Source: Halorubrum rutilum
GTDB taxonomy: Archaea; Halobacteriota; Halobacteria; Halobacteriales; Haloferacaceae
NCBI RefSeq assembly: GCF_024494565.1
Contig: NZ_JANHDN010000001.1
Coordinates: 496,001-560,000 of the forward strand
Length of the DNA: 64,000 bases
Direction of reading: 5' to 3'
The translations under genes were made by a program, and so were the position numbers. The notes below the pieces were generated by a model. That model worked only from the letters and a program-made list of their open reading frames with translations. It did no database searches and was not told the DNA's origin. Positions 25,444 through 34,591 of the stretch are shown here, piece after piece (within the stretch, counting starts at the first letter, position 1; each line of letters opens with the position of its first letter).

Positions 25444-25815
25444 CGTTTATAACCGGTTATTGATAGATCGTGGGTGAACGCTCCCAAATCCCCAGCCGCT
25501 CGCTTCGGCGTATCTGCTGTGAGACCATGGGCGAACGCTCCCAAATCCCCAGCCGCGAGGACGGTGCACGCTCGCTGCGCTCCTCACTCTGTCGCTCACT
25601 TCGTTCGCTCCCTCGTTGCGGTGCTTGCGTCCCCTGCACCGTCCTCGCGGCTGCCCCTTCGAGTCCCACCCGCCCGCACAGCACCGCAACCTCACACCTC
25701 CCCAGCCTCGTCGGGCGGCCTCCGCGTTGCTCCGGCCGCCCGACTCCCTCGCGCGGCGCTCCTCGCGCCCTGTGGGCGCTCGGAGGCGCGCGCCGACCGC
25801 ACGATAGTAATTAAA
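25444..25815. repeat. Dispersed GC-rich repeat, copy B
   Basis: Second copy of the repeat seen at 12667 and 54528. It starts with a TATA-like GTTTATAACC (25444-25453). Two iterations of GGGYGAACGCTCCCAAATCCCCAGCC begin at about 25469 and 25528. The common body follows: GCACGCTCGCTGCGCTCCTC, CGGCTGCCCCTTCGAGTCCC, CACAGCACCGCAACC, CACACCTCCCCAGCCTCG and a GGAGGCGCGCGCC ending. An AT-rich TAATTAAAAG follows at 25807-25816. A minus-strand frame (25447-25695) is open but translates to a low-complexity protein with a repeated GWGFGSV motif. It separates the acyl-CoA synthetase and metX genes. Confidence 0.8.
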
Positions 25816-25823
25816 AGAGTCCG

Positions 25824-27107
25824 CTATCCACGGAAGAGGCTCGCGTGCACCGGCGCGTGGTCCGACTCGGGCCGCGCGGACTCCTCGCCCGCGCCGCCGT
25901 CGTCGGAGACGGCCCGCCCCTCGACCCCCTCGGCGAGGAAGTCGCGGAGCGGCGGGCCGACGTGTTCGGGCTCGACGAGGAACGCGTCGTGGCCGTGGTC
26001 GGAGTCGATCACGTGGTGGGCGACGGGGACGTCGCGCTCGCGGAAGGCGGTCGCGAGCGACGCCGACTGCTCGACGGTGAAGTGCCAGTCGGCGGTGAAG
26101 CTCAGCAGGAGCGCCTCGCCCTCGAAGGCGGCGAGCGCGTCGGCGTCGGTGCCGTGGCCCGCGGAGAGGTCGTACTCGTCCATCGCGCGCGTGAGGTAGA
26201 GGTAACTGTTCGCGTCGAAGCGCTCGCTGAACCCCTCGGCCTGGTAGTCGAGGTACGACTCCACCTCCCGGTACGGGAAGAAGGCCGCCGTCGGCTCCGG
26301 CGGCAGCCCGAGGTCGCCCTCCTCGCGCGTCAGCGAGTCGCGGCCCGCGGAGCGCCGGCCGAACTTGCGCTCCATCGACGCCTTCGAGAGGTACATGATG
26401 TGGCCGATCTGGCGGGCCAGGGCGAGCCCCTCGCGGGGCGCGGGGCGGTCCTCACCGTAGTAGTGCCCGCCGTTCCAGTGGGGGTCCGCGCGGATCGCGC
26501 GGCGGGCGACCGCGTCGAGCGCGAGGCACTGGGCGTCGAGCCGTCCGGCGGTCGCGATGGGGACGATCCGGTCGACGTCGTCCGGGTAGCGCTTCGCCCA
26601 CTCCAAGACGTTCATGCCGCCGACGCTGCCGCCGACGACGGCGCGCAGCCGCCCCACGCCGAGCTGGTCGAGCAGGCGCCGCTGGGCGCGCGCCCAGTCC
26701 TCAACCTGCACCGGCGGGAAGGCGGTCCCCCACCGGTCGTGGTCGGGCTCGTCGGGGAGGTCGAGGTCGGCGGGGCGCTCGCTCGCCGGGCCGGTCGTGC
26801 CGTAACAGGAGCCGGGGACGTTCGCGCAGACGACGAAGTACTCCGTCGTGTCGATCGCCTTCCCCGGGCCGACGATGTCGTCCCACCAGGCGCGGGCCTG
26901 CCCGGCCTGTCCGGCGTCCCGTTCGGGCGAGGGCGAGCGCGCGACGTTCTGGCTCCCGGTGAGCGCGTGGCAGACGAGCACGACGTTGTCGCCGTCGAAC
27001 TCGCCGTGCGTCTCGTAGGCGACCTCCAGGTCGGGGACCGACTGGCCGCACTCGAAGACGAACTCGCCGAGCGAGACGGTCCCCGCCTCCGAGGGCGTCG
27101 TGCTCAT
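25824..27107 (-). CDS. metX: Homoserine O-acetyltransferase
   Basis: 427-residue alpha/beta hydrolase that acetylates L-homoserine with acetyl-CoA, the activation step for direct sulfhydrylation to homocysteine in methionine synthesis. The nucleophile elbow is GGSVGGMN with Ser161; the acid is Asp340 in SFTADWHF and the base His373 in [19 protein letters not shown] and [13 protein letters not shown] are MetX signatures. The C-terminus has about 30 extra low-complexity residues ([26 protein letters not shown]). The ATG lies one base after the metY stop, so both come from one mRNA. Chain length and triad match functional MetX; some relatives use succinyl-CoA, which the sequence does not exclude. 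Confidence 0.94.
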   Translation of the reverse strand: MSTTPSEAGTVSLGEFVFECGQSVPDLEVAYETHGEFDGDNVVLVCHALTGSQNVARSPSPERDAGQAGQARAWWDDIVGPGKAIDTTEYFVVCANVPGSCYGTTGPASERPADLDLPDEPDHDRWGTAFPPVQVEDWARAQRRLLDQLGVGRLRAVVGGSVGGMNVLEWAKRYPDDVDRIVPIATAGRLDAQCLALDAVARRAIRADPHWNGGHYYGEDRPAPREGLALARQIGHIMYLSKASMERKFGRRSAGRDSLTREEGDLGLPPEPTAAFFPYREVESYLDYQAEGFSERFDANSYLYLTRAMDEYDLSAGHGTDADALAAFEGEALLLSFTADWHFTVEQSASLATAFRERDVPVAHHVIDSDHGHDAFLVEPEHVGPPLRDFLAEGVEGRAVSDDGGAGEESARPESDHAPVHASLFRG

Positions 27108-27108
27108 C

Positions 27109-28401
27109 TCACTCTCCTCCGGCGGCGCGCTCGCCCGCCGCCAGCCCGCGGTCGAGGTCGGCGATCACGTCGTCGGCGTCCTCGATCCCGACGGAGAGCC
27201 GGAGCATCTCCGGGTGGACGCCGGCGAGCCGCTGCTGGGTCTCGTCCATCTGCGCGTGGGTGGTCGAGGCCGGGTGGATGACGAGCGTCTTCGCGTCGCC
27301 GATGTTCGCGAGGAAGCTCGTCAGGTCGACCGACTCGCAGAACGTCTTGGCGGCCTCGTAGCCGCCGTCGACGCCGAACGTGACCATCCCCCCGAAGCCG
27401 TCGAGGTACTCGGCGGCGTTGCCGTGGCTCTGGTGGTCCTCGAAGCCGGGGTACGCCACCCAGTCGACCCGGTCGTCGTCGCGGAGGAACTCGGCGACGG
27501 TCCGGGCGTTCTCGCAGTGGCGCTCCATCCGGAGCGGGAGGGTGTTGAGCCCCTGGATCGTCTGCCACGCGTCGAAGGGGGACTGCTGGCCGCCGGTCGG
27601 GCGCACCCCGCGCTGGCGGGCGACGTTCGCGAACGCCGCGTCGCCGAACCGCTCGACGAAGTCGATGGGGAAGGCGGGCGACTCGCCGTCGAGCTCGTCG
27701 TAGTCGGCGTCGGGGTGGTCCCACGGGAACCGCCCGCCGTCGACGACGACGCCGCCGACGGTCGTCCCGTTGCCCGTGATCCACTTCGTCGTCGACTCCC
27801 AGGTGATGTCGGCGCCGTGCTCGAACGGCCGACAGAGGTACGGCGTCGCGAACGTGTTGTCGACGACGAGCGGGACGGCGTGCTCGTGGGCGATCTCGGC
27901 GAGCCGCTCGAAGTCGGGCGTGACCAGCGAGGGGTTCGCGATCGTCTCCACGTGGACGAACGCGGTGTCCTCGTCGATCGCGTCCGCGTACGCCTCGTAG
28001 TCGAGCGTGTCGACGAGGCGGGCCTCGACCCCGCGGCGGTCCGCGATGCTCGTGAGGTACGCGGCCGTACCGCCGTACATCTCGGCGCTGGCGACGACGT
28101 TGTCGCCCGCGCTCGCGAGCACGGTCGTTATCGCGTCGAAGGCGGCCATCCCCGAGCCGGTCGCGACCGCGTCCGAACCGCCGGAGAGGTCCGCGAGCCG
28201 GTCTTCGAGGGCGCCCACGGTCGGGTTGGAGAGCCGGGAGTAGATGTGGCCCTCCGCCCGGAGCGCGTACATCTCCGCCGCCGTGTCCGCGTCGTCGAAG
28301 ACGAACGAGGTCGTCTGGTGGATCGGGGTCGCGCGCGACCCGGTCGCCGGGTCGGCCTCGGCGCCGGCGTGGAGACTCCGGGTGTTGAACCCACGTGTCA
28401 T
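27109..28401 (-). CDS. metY: O-acetylhomoserine sulfhydrylase (PLP-dependent)
   Basis: 430-residue Cys/Met-metabolism PLP enzyme that makes homocysteine from O-acetylhomoserine and sulfide. The PLP lysine is Lys206 in [38 protein letters not shown] and SGMAAFDAI are family motifs, and the N-terminus [17 protein letters not shown] is typical of MetY. It is the first gene of metY-metX; the next ORF starts at essentially no gap. The promoter (28415-28434) overlaps a palindrome that may be an operator. A cystathionine-gamma-type role is less likely given the partner MetX and length over 400. Confidence 0.94.
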   Translation of the reverse strand: MTRGFNTRSLHAGAEADPATGSRATPIHQTTSFVFDDADTAAEMYALRAEGHIYSRLSNPTVGALEDRLADLSGGSDAVATGSGMAAFDAITTVLASAGDNVVASAEMYGGTAAYLTSIADRRGVEARLVDTLDYEAYADAIDEDTAFVHVETIANPSLVTPDFERLAEIAHEHAVPLVVDNTFATPYLCRPFEHGADITWESTTKWITGNGTTVGGVVVDGGRFPWDHPDADYDELDGESPAFPIDFVERFGDAAFANVARQRGVRPTGGQQSPFDAWQTIQGLNTLPLRMERHCENARTVAEFLRDDDRVDWVAYPGFEDHQSHGNAAEYLDGFGGMVTFGVDGGYEAAKTFCESVDLTSFLANIGDAKTLVIHPASTTHAQMDETQQRLAGVHPEMLRLSVGIEDADDVIADLDRGLAAGERAAGGE

Positions 28402-28414
28402 GTGTCTAGTGCAT

Positions 28415-28434
28415 ATATCTCAAGATATCTATAA
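28415..28434 (-). promoter_or_regulatory. metYX promoter with palindrome
   Basis: The AT-rich stretch between divergent genes contains the 14-base palindrome ATATCT-CA-AGATAT at 28415-28428. On the minus strand TTATAGAT at 28427-28434 is a TATA candidate 26-33 bases before the metY ATG at 28401, so a protein on the palindrome would sit between TATA and start. No regulator gene is visible nearby; regulation by methionine or sulfur status is inference. Confidence 0.5.
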
Positions 28435-28558
28435 CCATCAGTTACGGCAAGTGATGCCTCCGCCTGTGTCGGCGCGGCGGGAGCGACGCGAGTCCGGCCG
28501 TCTCCCACCGACCCGGCGAAGCGTGAGTTTATCCCCGATCGCGAGCCAACGAGGGGTA

Positions 28559-29980
28559 ATGGCAGTCGCCGACCCACCCGTGCCGGAGCTCGCCGGACGC
28601 GCGAGCGCCTGCGCCGACCGGCTCCGCGCCGCGGACCGCGTGCTGCTCGCGTCCCACATCGACGCCGACGGGCTCACCAGCGGCGCGATCGCCTCGACGG
28701 CCCTCGGGCGGGCGGGGATCGACCACGAGGTCGTCTTCGAGAAGCAGCTCGACGCCGAGTCGGTCGCGGGGATCGCCGCCCGCGAGTTCGACGTGGTGCT
28801 GTTCACCGACTTCGGCTCCGGCCAGCTCGACGTCATCGCCGAGCACGAGGCCCGCGGCGACTTCGTCCCCGTCATCGCGGACCACCACCAACCGGCCGAC
28901 CGCGACACGGAGTTCCACCTCAACCCCCTGCTGGAGGGGCTCGACGGCGCGAGCGAGCTGTCGGGCGCGGGCGCCAGCTACGTGCTCGCCCGGGCGCTGG
29001 AGGGGCCGGACGGCGACAACCGCGACCTGGCCGGACTGGCGGTCGTCGGCGCCGTCGGCGACATGCAGGACTCCGACGGCGGGCTCGCCGGCGCCAACGA
29101 GGCGGTCGTCGCCGACGGCGTGGACGCCGGCGTCGTCGAGACGCGCACCGACCTGGACCTGTACGGGAGACAGACCCGCCCGCTCCCGAAGCTGCTGGAG
29201 TACGCCTCCGACGTGACGATCCCGGGGATCTCGAACGACGAGGCGGGGGCGATCTCGTTTCTGACCGACCTCGACGTCGACGTGAAGCGCGACGGGGAGT
29301 GGCGGCGCTGGGTCGACCTCGACGGCGAGGAGCGCCAGGTGCTCGCGTCGGCGCTGATGCGCCGCGCCGTCGCCTCCGGCGTCCCCGCCGACCGGATCGA
29401 AGCGCTCGTCGGGACCTCCTACACCCTCGTCGACGAGGAGCCCGGGACCGAGCTGCGGGACGTCAGCGAGTTCTCCACCCTCCTCAACGCCACCGCCCGG
29501 TACGAGCGGGCCGACGTGGGGCTCGCGGTGTGTCTCGGCGACCGCGGCGACGCGCTCGCCGAGGCGCGGCGCCTGCTCCGGACCCACCGACGGAACCTCT
29601 CCGAGGGGCTCCAGTGGGTAAAAAACGAGGGCGTCACCGACGAGGAGCACCTCCAGTGGTTCGACGCCGGCTCGCGCATCCGCGAGACGATCGTCGGCAT
29701 CGTCGCCGGGATGGCGATCGGGTCGCCGGCCCTCGACCGCTCGAAGCCGGTGATCGCGTTCGCGGAGGAGAGCGCCGCGGAGCTGAAGGTGTCCTCGCGG
29801 GGGTCACACGCCCTCGTGCGACGCGGGCTCGACCTCTCGGCGGTGATGCGCGAGGCGAGTCGGGCCGTCGGCGGCGACGGCGGCGGCCACGACGTGGCCG
29901 CGGGCGCGACGATCCCGATCGGCGAGCGCGACGCGTTCCTCGCCGAGGCGGACCGGCTGGTCGGCGAACAGCTCGCGTGA
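28559..29980 (+). CDS. DHH-family phosphoesterase, RecJ-like
   Basis: 473 residues from the ATG at 28559. The DHH phosphoesterase motifs are present: SHIDADGLTSG, LFTDFGSGQ, IADHHQPAD (the DHH motif) and VVGAVGDMQD. A C-terminal DHHA1 domain follows, with GGDGGGHDVAAGA near the end. Archaeal RecJ-like proteins include GAN, the nuclease that associates with the GINS complex at the replication fork, and others with 5'-3' or 3'-5' single-strand exonuclease activity. Which paralogue this is cannot be told from the sequence. Manganese or magnesium ligands look intact. Divergent from metYX. Confidence 0.88.
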   Translation: MAVADPPVPELAGRASACADRLRAADRVLLASHIDADGLTSGAIASTALGRAGIDHEVVFEKQLDAESVAGIAAREFDVVLFTDFGSGQLDVIAEHEARGDFVPVIADHHQPADRDTEFHLNPLLEGLDGASELSGAGASYVLARALEGPDGDNRDLAGLAVVGAVGDMQDSDGGLAGANEAVVADGVDAGVVETRTDLDLYGRQTRPLPKLLEYASDVTIPGISNDEAGAISFLTDLDVDVKRDGEWRRWVDLDGEERQVLASALMRRAVASGVPADRIEALVGTSYTLVDEEPGTELRDVSEFSTLLNATARYERADVGLAVCLGDRGDALAEARRLLRTHRRNLSEGLQWVKNEGVTDEEHLQWFDAGSRIRETIVGIVAGMAIGSPALDRSKPVIAFAEESAAELKVSSRGSHALVRRGLDLSAVMREASRAVGGDGGGHDVAAGATIPIGERDAFLAEADRLVGEQLA

Positions 29981-30020
29981 GTCGGTCCGGCCGCCGCCCC
30001 GGAGGGTCGGACCGCTCCGG

Positions 30021-30320
30021 TCACCGCAGCGTCGCGTAGGTCAGCAGCGAGACGGCGAGCAGTTCGAGCACGCTCATTCCGAGCACGACCCGACCGACCA
30101 GCGGGTCCATCGCGTACAGCGTCCGCATGTTGCTGAGGAAGAAGGCCACCGAGACCAGGTTCTCGACCAGCAGGACCGCGCTGAACCCCAACAGCCCCAG
30201 GAGGAGCGTCGACCCGAACTCGCGGTAGTTGTCGAGCCACACCGCGGCCAACACCGCCAGCATCGCGCTGTTGACGCCCGCGATCAGGACGGCGACCCCG
30301 GTCGGCGTCGCGGGGTTCAT
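30021..30320 (-). CDS. Small membrane protein paired with an ArsR-type regulator
   Basis: 99 residues with three hydrophobic segments (about 8-26, 37-60 and 72-96). The ATG at 30320 overlaps the stop of the winged-helix gene by four bases (ATGA), so the two formed a translationally coupled pair. A similar arrangement, a winged-helix regulator and a roughly 110-residue membrane protein, occurs at 39358-40219. I recognise the pairing as common in haloarchaea but know no function. With the regulator gene broken by a TnpB element, expression of this gene may now depend on the insertion. Confidence 0.75.
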   Translation of the reverse strand: MNPATPTGVAVLIAGVNSAMLAVLAAVWLDNYREFGSTLLLGLLGFSAVLLVENLVSVAFFLSNMRTLYAMDPLVGRVVLGMSVLELLAVSLLTYATLR

Positions 30321-30610
30321 CCGGCGTCCACCTCCGACGTGATCTCCTCGAACGCGTCCGCGTGGCGCTCGAAGCGGTCGGTGAGGAAGTAGAGCTTCCC
30401 GTAGTCGTGGTCGCTCGGCTCGACGACGTCGTGGTCTTGCAGCATCTCGAGGTGGTGTGTGATCGTGTTGTAGTCGACGTCCAGTTCCTCGGCGAGTTCG
30501 TTCGCGTTCCGGGGGCGGGCGCGGAGTTCCCGGACGATCCGGACCCTGTTGGCGCCACCGCGGCTCGCGACGAACAGGTACCACCTAATACAGCGAGGGA
30601 GTCCTGCCGT
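30317..30610 (-). pseudogene. ArsR-type winged-helix regulator truncated at its N-terminus
   Basis: Reading the minus strand from about 30583 gives WYLFVASRGGANRVRIVREL, then RPRNANELAEELDVDYNTITHHLEMLQDHDVV and YGKLYFLTDRFERHADAFEEITSEVDAG. This is a clear ArsR/winged-helix fold of the type with the WYL...RGG start. Just upstream the frame meets a TGA at 30611-30613, and between it and the domain there is no ATG, GTG or TTG. The upstream bases already belong to the left end of IS element 2. The start and roughly the first 10-25 residues are therefore missing. Expression of a truncated product from an unusual codon such as ATT cannot be excluded. Confidence 0.75.
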
Positions 30611-30682
30611 TCAGGGCGGGCGGGAATCGCGCCGTGAGCAACACCCAACCGCAAAACACTATGCTAATCAACTTCCCAATTC

Positions 30683-30691
30683 ATATAAATA
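30683..30691 (+). promoter_or_regulatory. TATA promoter of tnpB element 2
   Basis: ATATAAATA lies 25-33 bases before the ATG at 30716, so tnpB is probably transcribed as a leaderless message from its own element. Confidence 0.65.
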
Positions 30692-30715
30692 CATAGCACC
30701 ACATGTGATGTATAG

Positions 30716-31939
30716 ATGGAGCTTCAACGTACCGCTGTCGTGAAACTCTCCGTTCCCAACGACCGCCGGGACGACCTGAAGGAAACAATGGATACCTTCA
30801 GGAACGCCGCCCAGCGGTTCGCTGATCGAGGATGGGAGGGCAACAACGACGGGTACGTGATTACCTCTCGCTCCCAGCTTCAACCATACCTCTACGACGA
30901 CATCCGAAATGAAACCGGATTGCACTCTGACCTCTGTGTTGCTGCGGTCAACCATGCTGCCGATGCACTTCGTGGCGTCGTTGAGCGCATGAAAGAGGGT
31001 GAGAAAGTTTCCAAGCCGGTGTTCACGTCGAACACGACCGTTTACAATACCAGTGCAATCAGCTATTTTGATGGGTATTGTACGCTTGCCGCCTACGGCA
31101 GTGGTCGTGTGAAAGCCGAATACGTCTATCCAGACGATTCCATTCAGGCTGAGTACATGGAATCAGACGAATGGGGCAAACAGGGGGCGAAGCTTCGATA
31201 CGACCAGCAGACAGATACCTACTACCTCCACGTCTCAGTCAAGCAGGAACGTGACGACACGCAGGAAGAAGCCGAGGGCCGAACAGTCCTTGGCGTAGAT
31301 CGCAACGTGGACGGGTATCTCGCTGTGACCAGCTCTGGTGCGTTCATCGGTAACGCAGACCTATTGAACCACAAACGCCGCGAATACGAACGCCGACGCG
31401 GCAACCTACAACAGACCGGAACGCGATCAGCCCATCTCACAATCCAGTCGATTGGTGATCGCTTCGCCAATTGGAGCGAGAACTATCTACACCATGTGTC
31501 GAAAGAGGTAGTTACTGAGGCTGTCGCCAACGGGTGTGAGACGATTGTACTGGAAGACTTAGAGAATATCCGAGAGCGGATGTCGGATCTCTCAAAGTTC
31601 CAGCAGTGGGCGTTTCGAGAGCTATCGCGGAAGATAACCTACAAGGCGAAGGCTGAAGGAATCACTGTTGAAGTGGTGAATCCAGCCTACACAAGCCAGC
31701 AGTGTAGTCATTCCGAGTGTGGGTTCACACATGAGGATAACCGCGACGGCGATGAGTTTGTGTGTCAGAAGTGCGGCAAAGAGCTACACAGCGACTACAA
31801 CGCAGCGCGAAACATAGCAGCGCGGTATCTCCGGAATCGGCGTAAGTCTGGTTCCGGAGGGGCAACCAATCACCTTGCCCTGAAGTCAGGAACAGTGAAT
31901 GGGAGCGGCGATTTCACGCCCACCGTATCACGCGGGTAG
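30716..31939 (+). CDS. tnpB: TnpB RNA-guided nuclease, element 2
   Basis: 407 residues, with the RuvC triad apparently intact: Asp195 in VLGVDRNVDG, Glu280 in IVLEDLENI and Asp360 in HSDYNAARNI. The zinc knuckle is CSHSECG...CQKCG (Cys330, 335, 350, 353). The N-terminus MELQRTAVVKLSVPNDRRDDL resembles those of elements 3 and 4 (RTAVVKL) but the body diverges. The stop is followed by the right-end hairpin at 31961, which would be part of the guide RNA scaffold; the guide itself would read into flanking DNA after about 31980. Codon use is less GC-rich than in neighbours. Confidence 0.93.
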   Translation: MELQRTAVVKLSVPNDRRDDLKETMDTFRNAAQRFADRGWEGNNDGYVITSRSQLQPYLYDDIRNETGLHSDLCVAAVNHAADALRGVVERMKEGEKVSKPVFTSNTTVYNTSAISYFDGYCTLAAYGSGRVKAEYVYPDDSIQAEYMESDEWGKQGAKLRYDQQTDTYYLHVSVKQERDDTQEEAEGRTVLGVDRNVDGYLAVTSSGAFIGNADLLNHKRREYERRRGNLQQTGTRSAHLTIQSIGDRFANWSENYLHHVSKEVVTEAVANGCETIVLEDLENIRERMSDLSKFQQWAFRELSRKITYKAKAEGITVEVVNPAYTSQQCSHSECGFTHEDNRDGDEFVCQKCGKELHSDYNAARNIAARYLRNRRKSGSGGATNHLALKSGTVNGSGDFTPTVSRG

Positions 31940-32050
31940 ACCGGGAGTTCACTGACAAACCCCGGCGTTTACGCCGGGTGTAGGTGATAGGGCCTTCTCT
32001 ATCTGACGTACTGGTGTGTCCGGTACGTGATGAAAGTCGTTTCGACCCGG

Positions 32051-32100
32051 ACGGTGGTCCGGTGAGCGTTGCGGGACGGTGGTTCGGTGAGCGTCGCGGG
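32051..32100. repeat. 25-bp tandem repeat beside IS element 2
   Basis: Two direct copies of a 25-base unit beginning ACGGTGGTCCGGTGAGCG occupy 32051-32075 and 32076-32100, differing at two positions. They lie in the 157-base gene-free strip between the element's right end and the molybdoenzyme stop. No coding role; the origin may be slippage or repair after the insertion. Confidence 0.8.
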
Positions 32101-32137
32101 ACGACGCTCCGGGAGCAGTCCCGCGGCGGTCGACGCG

Positions 32138-33661
32138 TCAGCCGACCGTTCGGCGGACCCAGCCTGACGACCCGGTCGGCGACGGGTCGGAGCGCTCTCG
32201 GATCTGGCGGTTCCCCTCGCCGTCGACCGCGCGGACGACGACCTCGTGCGTCCCGTCGGGGTCGAAGACGTGGCGCCACTGCCGCCAGACGTCGGCGTCC
32301 GGGAGGGGGTCGGAGAGGGCGGCGTCGCTCCACGAGCCGCCGCCGTCGGTCGAGACCTCGACCCGCTCGATCCCGCGCGTTCCGGCGTACGCGTGGCCGG
32401 CGAGTTCGATCCGGCCGTCGTCGAGCTCCGTGATCCCCTCGTCCCAGAGCTTGGCGACCGTCTTCACCTCGCCGGTCCCCTCCCAGCCGCGCTCCTCCCA
32501 GTAGCCGTCTTCCTCGACGTTCAGCAGCTCGATCTCCGAGAGCCACTTCACGTTCGTCTCGCCCCAGTGGCCCGGGATCAGGACCCGGACCGGGTGGCCG
32601 TGGCCCGTCGGGAGCTCCTTCCCGTTCATCCCCCACGCGAGGAACCCCTCGGCGAGCACGTCGACCGGGAACTGGACGTAGTAGCCGTCCTCGCCGCGCA
32701 GCATCGCGCAGTCGCAGTCCCCCTGCGGGTCGACGGACTCGAGCAGCGGGCGGATCGGGGTCCCCGTCCAGACGGCGTTGTCCAGCTTCCGCCCGTTCAG
32801 GTCCTCGCCGACGCACCGGAGCGTCACCGCGCGGTGCTCGACCGGGCGGTCGATCAGCTCGTCGAACGTGACCGTCCGTTCGGCACCGGTCTCGCCGGTG
32901 AACGTCAGCGACCACTCGGTCGCGGCGACCTCCGGGTCGAACTCCGCGATGTCGACGTTGTAGAACTCGCCGATCGGGCTCGCCATCCCGAGGAGCTCGT
33001 CGCTCTCGACCGCCAGCGAGGCCGATTCGAGCTCCCGAAGCCGCTCGGCCGCGCCCTCGGACCGCGGGGCGTCGGCGAGCGTCCCGTCGTCGCTCCCGAG
33101 CGACCGCCGGCCGACGACCGTCGCCGCGGCGAACCCGAGCGCCCCCGCGACGGCGCCGAGCGTCCGTCGCCGCACCGCGTCCACGGCGCCCGCCGCCGGC
33201 TCCGCGACGGGGGAGTCGCCTCCGGACGCCGGATCGGGTGCCTGCGGGGGGAGCCCGCCGACCGCGACGACCGCCGCCGCGGGGATCGCCGCGCCCACCG
33301 CCTGCGTCGGGCCTCCGGCCAGAGCGGCGGCGAGCAGCCACGAGACGAGGCCCGTCGCCGCGGCGCCGGCCAGCGACCGATCGGTGCGCGCGGAAAGCCT
33401 GAGGCCGGCGAACGCGACCGCACCGAACAGCCCGATCACGACGGCGAACGCCATGGCGATGTGGATCAGGTGACCCGCGTCACCGACGGTCTCGATCATG
33501 AAGGTCACGATCGGCCCGGGCGTCAGGTTGACGATGGCCTGGTCGACGGGGCGGACGACGAAGGACGGCGTCCAGCCCGTGACGAGGTACGAGCCGGCGA
33601 CCGCGGCCGTCCCGGCCGCCGCCGCGAGCAGCGAGTTCCGTTGCTCGGTAACGTCTCTCAT
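32138..33661 (-). CDS. Membrane-anchored sulfite-oxidase-type molybdoenzyme
   Basis: 507 residues. About five hydrophobic helices fill residues 1-135, then a proline/serine linker and a further hydrophobic helix (about 165-185). The molybdenum cofactor domain follows with the Mo ligand Cys283 (TLRCVGEDLNG), GYYVQFPVDVL and KELPTGHGHPVRVLIPGHWGE. The Mo-co dimerisation domain is last (WEGTGEVKTVAKLWDEGI, STDGGGSWSDAAL, WRQWRHVFDPDG). This is the full sulfite oxidase fold attached to membrane helices, so oxidation at the membrane of sulfite or a similar oxyanion is likely, but the substrate is not determined. The lipoprotein gene three bases upstream is in the same operon. Confidence 0.86.
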   Translation of the reverse strand: MRDVTEQRNSLLAAAAGTAAVAGSYLVTGWTPSFVVRPVDQAIVNLTPGPIVTFMIETVGDAGHLIHIAMAFAVVIGLFGAVAFAGLRLSARTDRSLAGAAATGLVSWLLAAALAGGPTQAVGAAIPAAAVVAVGGLPPQAPDPASGGDSPVAEPAAGAVDAVRRRTLGAVAGALGFAAATVVGRRSLGSDDGTLADAPRSEGAAERLRELESASLAVESDELLGMASPIGEFYNVDIAEFDPEVAATEWSLTFTGETGAERTVTFDELIDRPVEHRAVTLRCVGEDLNGRKLDNAVWTGTPIRPLLESVDPQGDCDCAMLRGEDGYYVQFPVDVLAEGFLAWGMNGKELPTGHGHPVRVLIPGHWGETNVKWLSEIELLNVEEDGYWEERGWEGTGEVKTVAKLWDEGITELDDGRIELAGHAYAGTRGIERVEVSTDGGGSWSDAALSDPLPDADVWRQWRHVFDPDGTHEVVVRAVDGEGNRQIRERSDPSPTGSSGWVRRTVG

Positions 33662-33664
33662 AGG

Positions 33665-34591
33665 TTATCTCGGGGTTACAGTCACTTGAACCACGTCCTC
33701 GGCGGCCGGGTAGTCGTGGCCGTCGTCGACGTCGCTCAGCCGCCGCACGGTACCCCCCTCGTCCGCGCCCTGTGCGGGATCGTCCTGCGCGGGCGCCTGG
33801 TCGGGACCGAAGCCGGGCGGTTCCGCGTTCGGCTCGGTCCCCGCGTCGAACAGCGCCACCGCGTCGGTGACGTCGCCGTCGACCGGCTCGCCGTCCGGGG
33901 GCCAGAGCGCGACCCCCGCCTCGCCCGTCGACACGAAGACGTCGTTCGACGGGACGAACATCGAGGCGAACGAGAGGCGCTGACCGGGCGCGACCGCGGC
34001 CTCGAACTCGAAGGCGCCGCCGGGCGCGATCGGCGGAGCGCCCGGGACCTCTCCCGTCGGGTCGTTCGGGTCCGCGACCGTGTCCGCGGGGACGTACGCC
34101 CCCGAATCGCGGACGCCCGTCGACGCCTCGAGCTCGTCGACGAGCCCGTCCTCCCCCTCGAACCCCGTCGGCGGTCCGGCCTCGGCCAGCGCTTCGAGCC
34201 CGATCGACGCCGGCTCGCCGAGCTCGTATATCGGGTTCTCGCCCGCGTGCACGGCGTACGCGCCCGGCGTGACCCAGACGGCGCCGTCGGTCGACGCGTC
34301 GGCGGGATAGAAGTCCGCGGGCGCGACGTTCTCGATCCGAACGCGGACCGTGGCGGATTCCGTCATCCCGTCGCTCTCCTCGTCCGTCCCGTCGCCGTCC
34401 GTCCCGTCGCCGTCCATCCCGCCGCCGTCCGTGTCGTCTCCGCCGCCGTTCATCTCCCCGTCGCCGTTCATCCCGCCGTTACCGGTGTCGTCGCCGTCGC
34501 CCCCGCCCCCGCCGAGGCAGCCGGCGAGCGCCAGCGTCGCCAGTCCGCCGCTCGTCGCCAGGAACCGTCGCCGCGTGTCTCGGTCCGTCAT
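33665..34591 (-). CDS. Tat lipoprotein with spondin-like domain
   Basis: 308 residues. The N-terminus RRRFLATSGGLATLALAGC is a twin-arginine signal plus lipobox cysteine at about residue 25. A glycine/aspartate-rich tether of about 50 residues follows. The domain from about 80 (ATVRVRIENVAP) through SFASMFVPSNDVFVSTGEAG resembles the spondin N-terminal fold found in archaeal and bacterial surface proteins, which binds lipids or proteins in animals. It ends with VQVTVTPR. Gene order places it first in an operon with the molybdoenzyme, so it may be a periplasm-side partner, by inference. Function unproven. Confidence 0.8.
   Translation of the reverse strand: MTDRDTRRRFLATSGGLATLALAGCLGGGGGDGDDTGNGGMNGDGEMNGGGDDTDGGGMDGDGTDGDGTDEESDGMTESATVRVRIENVAPADFYPADASTDGAVWVTPGAYAVHAGENPIYELGEPASIGLEALAEAGPPTGFEGEDGLVDELEASTGVRDSGAYVPADTVADPNDPTGEVPGAPPIAPGGAFEFEAAVAPGQRLSFASMFVPSNDVFVSTGEAGVALWPPDGEPVDGDVTDAVALFDAGTEPNAEPPGFGPDQAPAQDDPAQGADEGGTVRRLSDVDDGHDYPAAEDVVQVTVTPR

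Larger units (their letters stand above)
30590..31980 (+). mobile_element. IS1341-type TnpB element 2
   Basis: The left end contains the hairpin CCTGCC-GTTCA-GGGCGGG at 30603-30620 and the right end a near-perfect hairpin, CCCGGCGT-TT-ACGCCGGG, at 31961-31978. TnpB lies between them. The left end abuts the truncated ArsR-type gene. Exact cleavage points cannot be fixed from a single copy; 30584-30600 is the likely left limit. No Y1 transposase is present. GC content is below that of the flanking sequence. Confidence 0.65.
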
